Below, piece by piece: positions 55,524 to 62,935 of a stretch of DNA of 64,000 nucleotides. The notes beneath the pieces are model-generated. The model was not told the origin of the DNA, searched no databases, and worked only from the letters and a program-made list of their open reading frames with translations. A program made the position numbers and the translations under genes. The stretch's first letter is position 1, and every line of letters starts with the position of its first letter. Location of the stretch: NCBI GenBank assembly GCA_044226845.1, contig JBGAGG010000019.1, positions 21,712-85,711 on the forward strand, in the 5' to 3' direction. The stretch is from JAFDZO01 sp044226845 (GTDB taxonomy: Bacteria > Bacteroidota > Ignavibacteria > Tepidaquicellales > Tepidaquicellaceae).

Positions 55524-55649
55524 AATAAGAACACCCAATTCTGAATTCTGAATTCTAAATTCTTTCACAATTTACAATATACAGCAATGCAAAAAAATGG
55601 AATCTTCCCTATTAGTAGGTATAGGGTTAAATTTAGTTAAAAAACTGAA

Positions 55650-55678
55650 TTGAATTAGACGCGCGAATTGAGTAATTT
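55650..55678 (+). promoter_or_regulatory. Possible tRNA-His promoter
   Basis: TTGAAT (55650-55655) and TAATTT (55673-55678) are separated by 17 bases, which would start transcription a few bases before the tRNA. Weak match to a sigma-70-type promoter; tentative. Confidence 0.3.
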
Positions 55679-55687
55679 ATATAACAT

Positions 55688-55761
55688 GGCGGATATAGCT
55701 CAGTAGGTAGAGCGTCAGATTGTGGCTCTGAATGTCACGGGTTCGAGCCCCGTTATTCGCC
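55688..55761 (+). tRNA. tRNA-His (GTG)
   Basis: Full cloverleaf. The acceptor stem GCGGATA (55689-55695) pairs with TATTCGC (55754-55760), and the extra G(-1) at 55688 pairs with C73 at 55761, as required in tRNA-His. The D-arm contains GCTCAGTAGGTAGAGC, the anticodon arm is TCAGA-TTGTGGC-TCTGA with GTG at 55722-55724, and the T-arm is ACGGG-TTCGAGC-CCCGT. The CCA end is not encoded. A strong terminator follows. Confidence 0.97.
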
Positions 55762-55770
55762 CTTAACTAT

Positions 55771-55808
55771 AGACCTGTCAGGTTTTTATTCCTGACAGGT
55801 CTTTTTTG
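55771..55808 (+). terminator. tRNA-His terminator
   Basis: AGACCTGTCAGG (55771-55782) pairs with CCTGACAGGTCT (55791-55802), then TTTTTT. A 12-bp perfect stem, belonging to the CCTGACAGG hairpin family. Confidence 0.93.
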
Positions 55809-55820
55809 TTTGTTAAAGCT

Positions 55821-55927
55821 GTCCTCCCTTTAACAAAGGGGAAGTTAGAGGGTATTTAATGTTTATTAGTTTTAAACACTGTTACTTGTTAAACCACCGA
55901 TAACCCCTCCTTTGTAAGGAGAGGAAC
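55821..55927. repeat. 107-bp palindromic MITE-like element, copy 1
   Basis: The left arm (CTCCCTTTAACAAAGGGG, then GTTAGAGGGTATTTAA) is an imperfect inverse of the right arm (TTAAACCACCGATAACC, then CCTCCTTTGTAAGGAGAGG), around a less conserved centre of 28-29 bases. The second copy at 62427-62532 has arms of the same length and order. No open frame inside. Confidence 0.75.
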
Positions 55928-55941
55928 AATTTGAGAATAAA

Positions 55942-55976
55942 GAAAAAACCTGACTTCACTTTCGCAAAATCAGGTC
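55942..55976 (-). terminator. Terminator of the DUF1989 gene
   Basis: ACCTGA (55948-55953) pairs with TCAGGT (55970-55975), with TTTTTTCTTT following on the minus strand. It is 23 bases beyond the stop at 55999. Nearly the same sequence as the terminator at 59364-59400. Confidence 0.8.
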
Positions 55977-55998
55977 AATACTCAATACTCAATACCCA

Positions 55999-56586
55999 CT
56001 ACTCAATACCAAGTAATTCATACCCTATCGGCTTGAAGGAGTAATTATTCGACATCTCTGCTGAGCATGCCGTCATACCGACTATCAAATCCATCTTTGC
56101 CTCTATAATAATAAAATCCCCTGCCTTGCTCTTGGGCGGAAGCACTGCAATTTTACCCGACTCGCCATCAACGGTTACATTCATAAAAATATTAAAGCAA
56201 ATCGGAATATCATCGGGTTCGATGCCGTATTCTTTTAATGCTTCGGAAAGATTTCCGAAGCAGCCGCGGTGCGGATTTTTATCTCCGTAAATTATTCGGA
56301 ATGTATCGGCGCTGCAGGGGGTCAGTAAAAAATCGTGCCGCCCGACTTTATCCTCGATTATCTCAAACATGATATTGCTTCTGTTAGAATAAAACGGATC
56401 TCCAACTGAGAGAAATATTTTCTCGGCATAATCAATTGTTCTGCCCGAAGAAAGATATTCTTTTTTATCGTTTAGATTGAAGCATATAAAATCGGAAACC
56501 TGCTCGCCTTGTATATCGGTAACTTTTAACCGTTCGCCTTTTTTAAGTATGAAGGCTGTTCCGCTTCTCGGAGGAATTGTGTTCAT
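55999..56586 (-). CDS. DUF1989 (urea carboxylase-associated) family protein
   Basis: 195-residue cytosolic protein of the DUF1989 family. The fold marks are the start IPPRSGTAFILKKGERLKVTDIQGEQVSDFICFN, LLTPCSADTFRIIYG, GCFGNLSEALKEYGI, PICFNIFMNVTVDGESGKIAVLPPKSKAGDFIIIEA and MDLIVGMTACSAEMSNN. In guanidine-degradation clusters, two DUF1989 proteins (CgdA/CgdB) form carboxyguanidine deiminase, so hydrolysis of a guanidino-like group is a reasonable idea. Here it pairs with a GntA-like N-hydroxylase only three bases upstream, and no urea or guanidine carboxylase is near. Substrate unknown. Its own terminator follows. Confidence 0.88.
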   Translation of the reverse strand: MNTIPPRSGTAFILKKGERLKVTDIQGEQVSDFICFNLNDKKEYLSSGRTIDYAEKIFLSVGDPFYSNRSNIMFEIIEDKVGRHDFLLTPCSADTFRIIYGDKNPHRGCFGNLSEALKEYGIEPDDIPICFNIFMNVTVDGESGKIAVLPPKSKAGDFIIIEAKMDLIVGMTACSAEMSNNYSFKPIGYELLGIE

Positions 56587-56589
56587 TAA

Positions 56590-57303
56590 TTAATTATTAC
56601 TTATATTATTTGCAGGAACTTTACTTATTTTGAAAGGACATTTCCAGTCAGAATCATATTTCATTCCGCTGTACTGGAACACTTCAGATGAAGCGCCGAA
56701 ATCTTCTAGCATTGGATTTACTGAACCGGATAATTCAACATCACGCTTGCGGACTATGTTTCTCATTTTTTCGTATCTGTCCAATGCGCGCAGCTCTTCA
56801 AATTGAGAGTGAGGATTGAATACTAGCGCAGGATATTTAAACTTACGTGCCTCTCTGCTGCTTGCGGGATTTAAGCCAATCACAAAAAATGCTTCTTCTT
56901 TAATGCTGTAACTAAACTCAGGGGACGAGGGGTCCATGCTCACTCTTTTATCGTAATTGTATAACTTCGAATCAATATTTGAAAGCATCTGCAGCTTCAT
57001 CCAAAGCAGCTTATCAAAAATTTCTTCTGTGAGATAAACCGGATCTTTAAAAATAACTACTGCGCTATGGAACTGTGTTTCCGCTTTCCGGTATTCATCA
57101 ATAAAATCATATAAAAATTTTATTATATTATAGTTATCCTGCGGGCATGCCATGTGGCCCGATACATGATATTTTATCTGATCTTTATTAAGCGCAGCAC
57201 GTGCAGCGACGCATGGGAAAGTTTCATTTGATAAAAAATTTTGAAATTCTTTGATGTAGGAAGTGCTGTTTGTTTTTGTGTTTTGTTCTGTAGTACTTAG
57301 CAT
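56590..57303 (-). CDS. GntA-like (YqcI/YcgG family) haem-dependent N-hydroxylase
   Basis: 237-residue protein of the YqcI/YcgG family. The family motifs are FPCVAARAALNKDQIKYHV, GHMACPQDN, FFVIGLNPASSREARKF, LVFNPHSQFEELR and RKRDVELSGSVNPMLEDFG-SEVFQYSG-WKCPF. Characterised members are the haem enzymes GntA, which hydroxylates a cyclic guanidine in guanitoxin synthesis, and AglA, an arginine N-hydroxylase. That suggests hydroxylation of a guanidine or arginine-type nitrogen. The DUF1989 gene starts three bases downstream, and such proteins also act on guanidino compounds in known cases. The family is sure; the substrate is inferred. Confidence 0.88.
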   Translation of the reverse strand: MLSTTEQNTKTNSTSYIKEFQNFLSNETFPCVAARAALNKDQIKYHVSGHMACPQDNYNIIKFLYDFIDEYRKAETQFHSAVVIFKDPVYLTEEIFDKLLWMKLQMLSNIDSKLYNYDKRVSMDPSSPEFSYSIKEEAFFVIGLNPASSREARKFKYPALVFNPHSQFEELRALDRYEKMRNIVRKRDVELSGSVNPMLEDFGASSEVFQYSGMKYDSDWKCPFKISKVPANNISNN

Positions 57304-57590
57304 CGTGTGGAATTCCTTATAAATTAAAACGAGGTATTTTTACCTTCACAGAACTATACTTTTCAATTTATATGCCGTCTCAGTGCTGATTAAAGCATTA
57401 AAATTAGTGCATTTAGGGAGATTTGGAGTATTCAATTTTGACAATGATGTCAATTTCACATGGAAATAGTCGTGAAATTAACGTTGAATAAATTTCAAAA
57501 CTTCCGGAAAATCTCTCCGTACAAAAAGTAAATTCTCTCTCATCCCTCAAAAATGGAGAATAAATTTTAATTCATTTAATTTAATTCACC

Positions 57591-59354
57591 ATGCATTACT
57601 TAAAATTTTTATCTGCCTTAATTTTTATTTTTACTTTTCAGATTTCCTTTTCTCAGACATTTACAAAAATTACGACCGGAGATATTGTAAATGACGCATC
57701 ATACACTGAAGGTGTTTACTGGTTCGATTACAACAACGACGGATATCTTGACCTCTTTGCTGCCAATATTGTAAACCAGAACAATCTTTTATTTCTCAAC
57801 AACAGAAACTCAACCTTTTCAAAAATTACAACCGGCGCAATTGTTACTGACGGCGGATTTTCATATGGCGGCTGCTACGGCGATTTTAACAACGACGGAT
57901 ATACCGATATGTATGTGATAAACGGCGGTGCAAGCGCGAATGCAGTAAAATTTCTTTATATGAATAACGGAAACGGAACGTTTACCAGAACTACAACAGG
58001 CGCAGTGGTTACTGACTTAAGCGGTGCATGGGGTACCTCAACAGCTGATTACGATAACGACGGCAAGCTGGATATATTTGTATCAAACTTTAACCAGAAT
58101 AATTTTTTATACAAGGGAAACGGCGACGGCTCGTTTGCAAAAATTACAACGGGAAATATTGTAAGCGATGGTGGCGGCTCGCTGGGCTGCGCATGGTGCG
58201 ATTATGATAACGACGGCTATAAAGATTTATTCGTTACGAACGGAAATTTCAGCTCGGGGCAGGCAAACTTTTTATATCACAATAACGGCAACGGTACGTT
58301 TACAAAAGTTACAACAGGAAGTGTTGTTACCGATGTGTTTAACTCAACAGGAGGAAGCTGGGGCGACTATGATAACGACGGTGACTTTGATTTATTCGTA
58401 ACAAATTACTCCGGCGCAAATAATAATCTGTATAAAAATAACGGCGACGGCTCGTTTACAAAAATTACTACGGGAGCTATTGTAAATGACGGCGGCAATT
58501 CAGTCGGCTCTACATGGGGAGATTATGATAATGACGGAGACTTAGATCTCATCGTATCCAATGATAATAACGAGAATGAATTTCTTTATCAGAATAATAA
58601 TGACGGAACGTTCACAAAAATTACAACGGGAGATATTGTAAACAGCGGAGGTAGAAGCAACGGATGTATATGGGGAGACTACGATAACGACGGAGATATT
58701 GACCTGTACATCGCAAACGGAGACCAGCCGATAACACAGAATAATTTTTTATTCAGGAATGAAGGTAACTCAAATAAGTGGATAAATATTCTTTTAAAAG
58801 GTACGATTTCAAACAAATCTGCCATAGGAACAAGATTAACAGTAAGAGCAAATATTAACGGAAACATAGTAAGACAGACAAGAGAAATTTTCGGTCAGAC
58901 AGGATATAATGCGCAGAATAGTTTAAATGAAGAGTTCGGGCTTGGAAATGCTTCAACAATAGACAGCATAATTGTAAAATGGCCGAACGGAAATACTGAA
59001 ACATTTACCAATGTAACGCCTAACAGATTTATTACTATTACAGAGAATCAGGGAATATCTAATATAAATAATTCTGAATCTGTTTTGCCAGGTGATTTTA
59101 AAATCTTGCAAAATTATCCGAATCCGTTTAATCCTGCAACAGTGATAAGATATGAGGTGGGAAAATCTGCAATCATAAATATTTCCGTCTTTGATGATAA
59201 AGGAAGTAAAATATCTGACCTGTATAGCGGTAAGGTGAATGCAGGTTTACAGAGTATAAAATGGGAGCCGGTAAATCAGCAGTCTGGAATTTACTTTTTA
59301 AGAATATCTTCTGAGAGTTATTCGCAGACTATAAAAATGGTATATGTGAAATAG
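57591..59354 (+). CDS. T9SS-sorted FG-GAP/ASPIC-type repeat protein
   Basis: 587-residue exported protein with a signal peptide (YLKFLSALIFIFTFQISFSQ). Seven near-identical blades of about 57 residues each follow the pattern FTKITTGDIVNDGG..., GDYDNDGDLDL..., NNNLYKNNGDGSF (an acidic Ca2+-loop per blade). An ASPIC/UnbV-type domain (about 400-480; NKWINILLKGTISNKSAIGTRLTVRAN, NSLNEEFGLGNASTIDSIIVKWPNG) comes next. The C-terminus is a T9SS sorting domain (LQNYPNPFNPATVIRY to SYSQTIKMVYVK). Likely a surface adhesin-like propeller. Confidence 0.92.
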   Translation: MHYLKFLSALIFIFTFQISFSQTFTKITTGDIVNDASYTEGVYWFDYNNDGYLDLFAANIVNQNNLLFLNNRNSTFSKITTGAIVTDGGFSYGGCYGDFNNDGYTDMYVINGGASANAVKFLYMNNGNGTFTRTTTGAVVTDLSGAWGTSTADYDNDGKLDIFVSNFNQNNFLYKGNGDGSFAKITTGNIVSDGGGSLGCAWCDYDNDGYKDLFVTNGNFSSGQANFLYHNNGNGTFTKVTTGSVVTDVFNSTGGSWGDYDNDGDFDLFVTNYSGANNNLYKNNGDGSFTKITTGAIVNDGGNSVGSTWGDYDNDGDLDLIVSNDNNENEFLYQNNNDGTFTKITTGDIVNSGGRSNGCIWGDYDNDGDIDLYIANGDQPITQNNFLFRNEGNSNKWINILLKGTISNKSAIGTRLTVRANINGNIVRQTREIFGQTGYNAQNSLNEEFGLGNASTIDSIIVKWPNGNTETFTNVTPNRFITITENQGISNINNSESVLPGDFKILQNYPNPFNPATVIRYEVGKSAIINISVFDDKGSKISDLYSGKVNAGLQSIKWEPVNQQSGIYFLRISSESYSQTIKMVYVK

Positions 59355-59363
59355 TATAAAAGA

Positions 59364-59400
59364 AAGACCTGACTTCGCTTATGCAAAATCAGGTCTTTTA
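59364..59400. terminator. Bidirectional terminator between two T9SS genes
   Basis: AAGACCTGA (59364-59372) pairs with TCAGGTCTT (59389-59397), followed by TTA on the plus strand and by CTTTT on the minus. It lies between convergent stops at 59354 and 59432. Its loop (CTTCGCTTATGCAAAA) nearly repeats the terminator at 55948-55975. Confidence 0.85.
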
Positions 59401-59431
59401 CTCTTAAATGATAATTACTAATTGTTATTTA

Positions 59432-62314
59432 TTATTTGATTAAGACCATGCTCTTCACATCTGAAAAATTCTCACCGGATAATTTATAATAATACACTCC
59501 TGAAGCGTATACAGCTGCATTCCAGTCTACTTCATAGTTACCTGCGTTTAAATTCTGATTTACAATTTGTGATATTAGTTTTCCTGTTAAATCATATATA
59601 GACAGATTCACTGCCTGGCTGCTTAAAGAAGCAGGAACATTAAATCTTATTTTTGTTGTTGGGTTGAACGGATTAGGATAATTCTGCATCAAAGCAAATT
59701 TATCCGGCACTTGTGTTCCCGGAATTTCTGTAATGCCGACAGTCTCAGATGAAATTGCGATACCGTTAATGCCTGTGTAATTTGTTGAGCCGATTATTGT
59801 TCCGCTGCCGTTAGCTGTATCAATAGAAATTAATTTTCCTGTCTGATTCGATACGCCTGAAATTCCTAACAATCTTCCAAGATGATTAAATGCTATCGAA
59901 GCAGTGAACGGCTGATTTACCGTTGTAATTGAAACTGCCGAGCCGTTAGTTTTATTTATTTTATATAGCTGCGATGAAATTGTTATACCCCATAGCTGGC
60001 CTGTTAAAGGATTAATTGCAATGGAATATAAATTTGATATTCCGCTGCTTCCTACAAATACAGTGTCGCCGTTAGTTGTATTAACTTTGTATATTTTTCC
60101 GTCAACAGTCGCTGCATATAAATCATCGTTGGTATCGAATGCTATTCCTCTCACATTAACTATTTTCATTGGAGTTCTCGGGTATCCGTCCCCTGCCGCT
60201 GCATTTAATCTTACGAGTGAAGAGGTAGATGCAACTGCATAAATTTGTTTATTGGAAGGCTTAATGGAAATCCCTTCAAGGCTTGAGTAAGATGTTGAGC
60301 CTATGCTGAATGAAGATGCAGAGTTTCTGTTTATGTTCAGCAATACTCCTGCTGACTGTGGACCTGTTACTCCGTAAATTACTCCGGCAACTGCAGGATT
60401 TATAATGTAGCCTCTTCCTTTAAGATAAAAATTTCTCAAAGAATTTGTAGGGTCATTAGAAGATATTTTTATCGTATCTAATGCGCTGCCGGCTGATGAA
60501 GGCTTATAAACATATTTTACGATTAAAGAATCATTGAACTTTATTTTTACCGGATAAGTAAATGCAGATGTTAATTGAAATTGCGAATTTCCATTAGTAA
60601 GATTTGTAATTCTCAAAGTATCTGAACCGAAATTATAGATGTTAAACTTCATAGTGTCACTTACTGTAGCAACTTCTTTTGTTCCGAAGTTTAGCGAATC
60701 CACATAGGTAAAAATTCTTGGTGTTGCATACGGAAGCAGCCTCACCTGCCCCATCATAACTGCCCATGTATGCGCAGGGGTTTCAGTGTATTCTGTTGCC
60801 ATCCAAACACTGTTCTGGTCAACGGGGTCAAGCCACATTCCCATGTAATCACCCCAGCGGTTTCTTCCCGAGCCGAATGTCTTCACATAGTTTGCTTTAC
60901 CTTCCTGCAATGTTCTGCTGCCGATAAGCGTATTCGGCGGATCCGTAGATAAACGGGAAGTATAATATGCGCCGACGTATTCTGTATTGCTTGAGCGTGA
61001 ATACGTTATTGCAACGTTCATATCTTTATCAACTGCAATAGCAGGATAAATATACCAGTAGCCGTCTACACCCATAGCACCGTCTTCTGCTGCTGTGTTT
61101 GTAGCTGTATTAATTTTTATGTAACGCACTGCTGAGTACGCGTTCCCTGTACCGCTTCTTACAGAGTGCACCAGCCATAAAAATCCGTTGCGGAATTTCG
61201 GTTCATTGGATAAATTACTGCCGCCTGTTTCAAGCAAAGGAGAACTTCCTCCAAGCTGATTCGCTCCGCCCGGTGAAGAGTATGAAGTAACAGGAACATT
61301 TACTGCTGTAAGACTTGGTGATGTAACAGGGTTTGTAATTTTATATAATACGAAAAATGTACCCGGATTATAAGGCGACTGAGCCGTTAAATAATACTCC
61401 GATGAAGAACTGTACATAACTGCAGGGCGAACGCCGAAAGTTCTTTGACCCAGATTGTTAGGTTCTCTTATATCCCAGAAATCTGTCCACGTTACTGTAC
61501 CCGGAGTTAAAGCATATAGTTCGGATTTTTTTATAATTCGGATTTTAGAGCCCTGAAAATTACCACCGAACTGAAACTGATTTGAAGTAAGATAAACTGC
61601 CTGTTCATCGAAGCCAACGCCCTGATAATCACCCCAGTTATTTACAGTTGTAGAGCCGTTTGTATTTGAAGGTAATGCATATTCAGTCCACTGCCCTATT
61701 GCAGATGAATCTTTTGATACGGATACTATATAGTAAGAGCGTGCCGGTGAATCCTGCTGATGCAGCCAAACCATTATCCATCTTTTTGCAAACTGGTCAT
61801 AGGAAACTTTCGGGTCGAATGCGCTTGCGCCGGGCAAAGCTGCATTACACCAAACATCGCCGTCGATTGTTTTTAATAAGTTACCGTTCTTATCCCAGAT
61901 TCTGAACCGTCCGTTATCTGCTGCAACAACATGCATTGGTCCTGCCGCTGCATAAGGGTCAGGCGGTATGTATCCTCCGGGATCAAGGAATGCCTGAAAT
62001 TTTTTGAGCAGTACGGGTTCATCTGTTTCGCTGCCGCGGTTTGGCTGAGTGATGGTTTTATCCATAAAATAATTTGAACCTTCAGGAGCCAGCGGAGCTG
62101 TATTATTATATTCTGATGATGACGGTTTGAATGGAATTTTATTTCTGGGCATCTTAACGAAGGGAGAAATTTTATCTCCGCCTCTGTTCATAGTGAAATT
62201 GTTTGTGTTAATCGTAACTCCGGTTGTAACGGAGCCTGATGCAGGTCCCTGATACAACTGGGCAAAAGCTAAATAAGGCGTAAGAAATAAAAATAGTATT
62301 ACGGTTTTCTTCAT
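59432..62314 (-). CDS. T9SS-sorted multidomain surface protein (960 residues)
   Basis: Exported protein with a signal peptide (TVILFLFLTPYLAFAQ). The first 530 residues look like a large beta-propeller (FLDPGGYIPPDPYAAAGPMHVVAADNGRFRIWDKNG, NWGDYQGVGFDEQAVYLTSNQ, WGDYMGMWLDPVDQNSVWMATEY). Next is an ASPM/Hydin-type Ig-like domain (about 540-650; LNFGTKEVATVSDTMKFNIYNFGSDTLRI). Then comes a second propeller-like part (about 655-850; IYGVTGPQSAGVLLNINR, SLEGISIKPSNKQIYAVAS, DGKIYKVNTTNGDTVFVG). The end is a T9SS sorting domain (MQNYPNPFNPTTKIRF to NFSDVKSMVLIK). Probably a binding or structural surface protein. Confidence 0.88.
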   Translation of the reverse strand: MKKTVILFLFLTPYLAFAQLYQGPASGSVTTGVTINTNNFTMNRGGDKISPFVKMPRNKIPFKPSSSEYNNTAPLAPEGSNYFMDKTITQPNRGSETDEPVLLKKFQAFLDPGGYIPPDPYAAAGPMHVVAADNGRFRIWDKNGNLLKTIDGDVWCNAALPGASAFDPKVSYDQFAKRWIMVWLHQQDSPARSYYIVSVSKDSSAIGQWTEYALPSNTNGSTTVNNWGDYQGVGFDEQAVYLTSNQFQFGGNFQGSKIRIIKKSELYALTPGTVTWTDFWDIREPNNLGQRTFGVRPAVMYSSSSEYYLTAQSPYNPGTFFVLYKITNPVTSPSLTAVNVPVTSYSSPGGANQLGGSSPLLETGGSNLSNEPKFRNGFLWLVHSVRSGTGNAYSAVRYIKINTATNTAAEDGAMGVDGYWYIYPAIAVDKDMNVAITYSRSSNTEYVGAYYTSRLSTDPPNTLIGSRTLQEGKANYVKTFGSGRNRWGDYMGMWLDPVDQNSVWMATEYTETPAHTWAVMMGQVRLLPYATPRIFTYVDSLNFGTKEVATVSDTMKFNIYNFGSDTLRITNLTNGNSQFQLTSAFTYPVKIKFNDSLIVKYVYKPSSAGSALDTIKISSNDPTNSLRNFYLKGRGYIINPAVAGVIYGVTGPQSAGVLLNINRNSASSFSIGSTSYSSLEGISIKPSNKQIYAVASTSSLVRLNAAAGDGYPRTPMKIVNVRGIAFDTNDDLYAATVDGKIYKVNTTNGDTVFVGSSGISNLYSIAINPLTGQLWGITISSQLYKINKTNGSAVSITTVNQPFTASIAFNHLGRLLGISGVSNQTGKLISIDTANGSGTIIGSTNYTGINGIAISSETVGITEIPGTQVPDKFALMQNYPNPFNPTTKIRFNVPASLSSQAVNLSIYDLTGKLISQIVNQNLNAGNYEVDWNAAVYASGVYYYKLSGENFSDVKSMVLIK

Positions 62315-62375
62315 GTGATGATTAAGGTTTAGTCTGCAACAAAATAACTTTTTTAGAAGAATATTGATAGGGGCT

Positions 62376-62403
62376 TAGATTGTAGATTGTAGATTGTAGA
62401 TTG
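62376..62403. repeat. Four tandem TAGATTG heptamers
   Basis: TAGATTG occurs four times head to tail at 62376-62403, just upstream (minus strand) of the 960-residue T9SS gene. It may alter in length by slippage. Confidence 0.8.
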
Positions 62404-62426
62404 TATTGGTTGGGTGGATAAAAACT

Positions 62427-62532
62427 GTTCTCCCCCTTAATAAGGTGGAGTCAGAGGGGGTTTAATGTATGCAAGTGAATTTCCTATTACTCATTAAACT
62501 ACCACTAACCCCTCCTTGGTAAGGGGGTGGAC
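62427..62532. repeat. 106-bp palindromic MITE-like element, copy 2
   Basis: Arms CTCCCCCTTAATAAGG...GGGGGTTTAATG (62430-62467) and TTAAACTACCACTAACCCCTCC (62493-62514) with GGTAAGGGGGTGGAC at the end. Same order and length as the copy at 55821-55927; the middle 28-29 bases differ. Confidence 0.75.
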
Positions 62533-62542
62533 TTTAACACAC

Positions 62543-62842
62543 TCACCTCTTCAACAAATACATATATTGAACTGCACTCAGATATAACAAGATAATAAGA
62601 TTAATTATAATGAAACTTCTATCTGGTTCGGCTACGCTGAATAATTTTTTATACATAAAAAAATAAGCAACGAGTATAAACGGAGCGAAGGCGCTGATAG
62701 GAAAAAATACAAGTACCCACTGTGATTTGTTCCATTCCGGTATAAATCCGTATTGCAGATTAATGTTAATCAGCAAAGCAATAATGTTTATTGCTAAGAA
62801 TATTCTATTACTTATTAGCTTGCCTGTGAGTTTGTTATCCAT
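62543..62842 (-). CDS. Small three-helix membrane protein
   Basis: 99-residue inner-membrane protein with three hydrophobic segments (about 13-31, 42-63, 76-95), a short loop (GFIPEWNKSQW) between the first two and an acidic/basic loop (LFSVAEPDRS) between the last two. No family recognised. It lies between a MITE-like element and rluD and has no evident operon partner. Confidence 0.6.
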   Translation of the reverse strand: MDNKLTGKLISNRIFLAINIIALLININLQYGFIPEWNKSQWVLVFFPISAFAPFILVAYFFMYKKLFSVAEPDRSFIIINLIILLYLSAVQYMYLLKR

Positions 62843-62864
62843 GATTTATTTTATTACAATATTT

Positions 62865-62894
62865 GCCGTTGTTGGTCAGGCGACCAACAGCGGC
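62865..62894. repeat. GTTGGT palindrome between small membrane gene and rluD
   Basis: GCCGTTGTTGGTC (62865-62877) pairs with GACCAACAGCGGC (62882-62894), one wobble, around AGGC. Same core as the palindrome at 15693-15716. No T-run. It sits 41-71 bases past the rluD stop. Confidence 0.65.
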
Positions 62895-62935
62895 GTTGTG
62901 TTGCTTTTTAAATTTTACTCAATACCCAATACACA

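Larger units (their letters stand above)
54752..55687. repeat. Repeat island C: 11-bp-unit dimers, tandem 195-bp repeat, hairpins
   Basis: No credible gene between the 85-residue gene and tRNA-His. TGTMACATTWT-type dimers lie at 54881-54902, 54985-55006 and 55045-55066. TGACGGATTTT-type dimers lie at 55115-55136 and 55313-55334, with a broken copy at 55508-55523. A tandem unit of about 195 bases spans 55075-55523. Low-complexity AATTCTG repeats lie at about 55538-55563, and a TTCCCTATTAGTAGGTA stretch at about 55605, shared inverted with island A. The three short open frames here come only from the repeat. Confidence 0.75.

Noticed and set aside
55044..55551. Three small open frames of 62-72 residues sharing VEPPPSREELILPLRGVRP
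   Set aside because: The shared peptide is just the translation of the palindrome-rich tandem repeat in overlapping frames. Such repeat-encoded peptides are a common false annotation.
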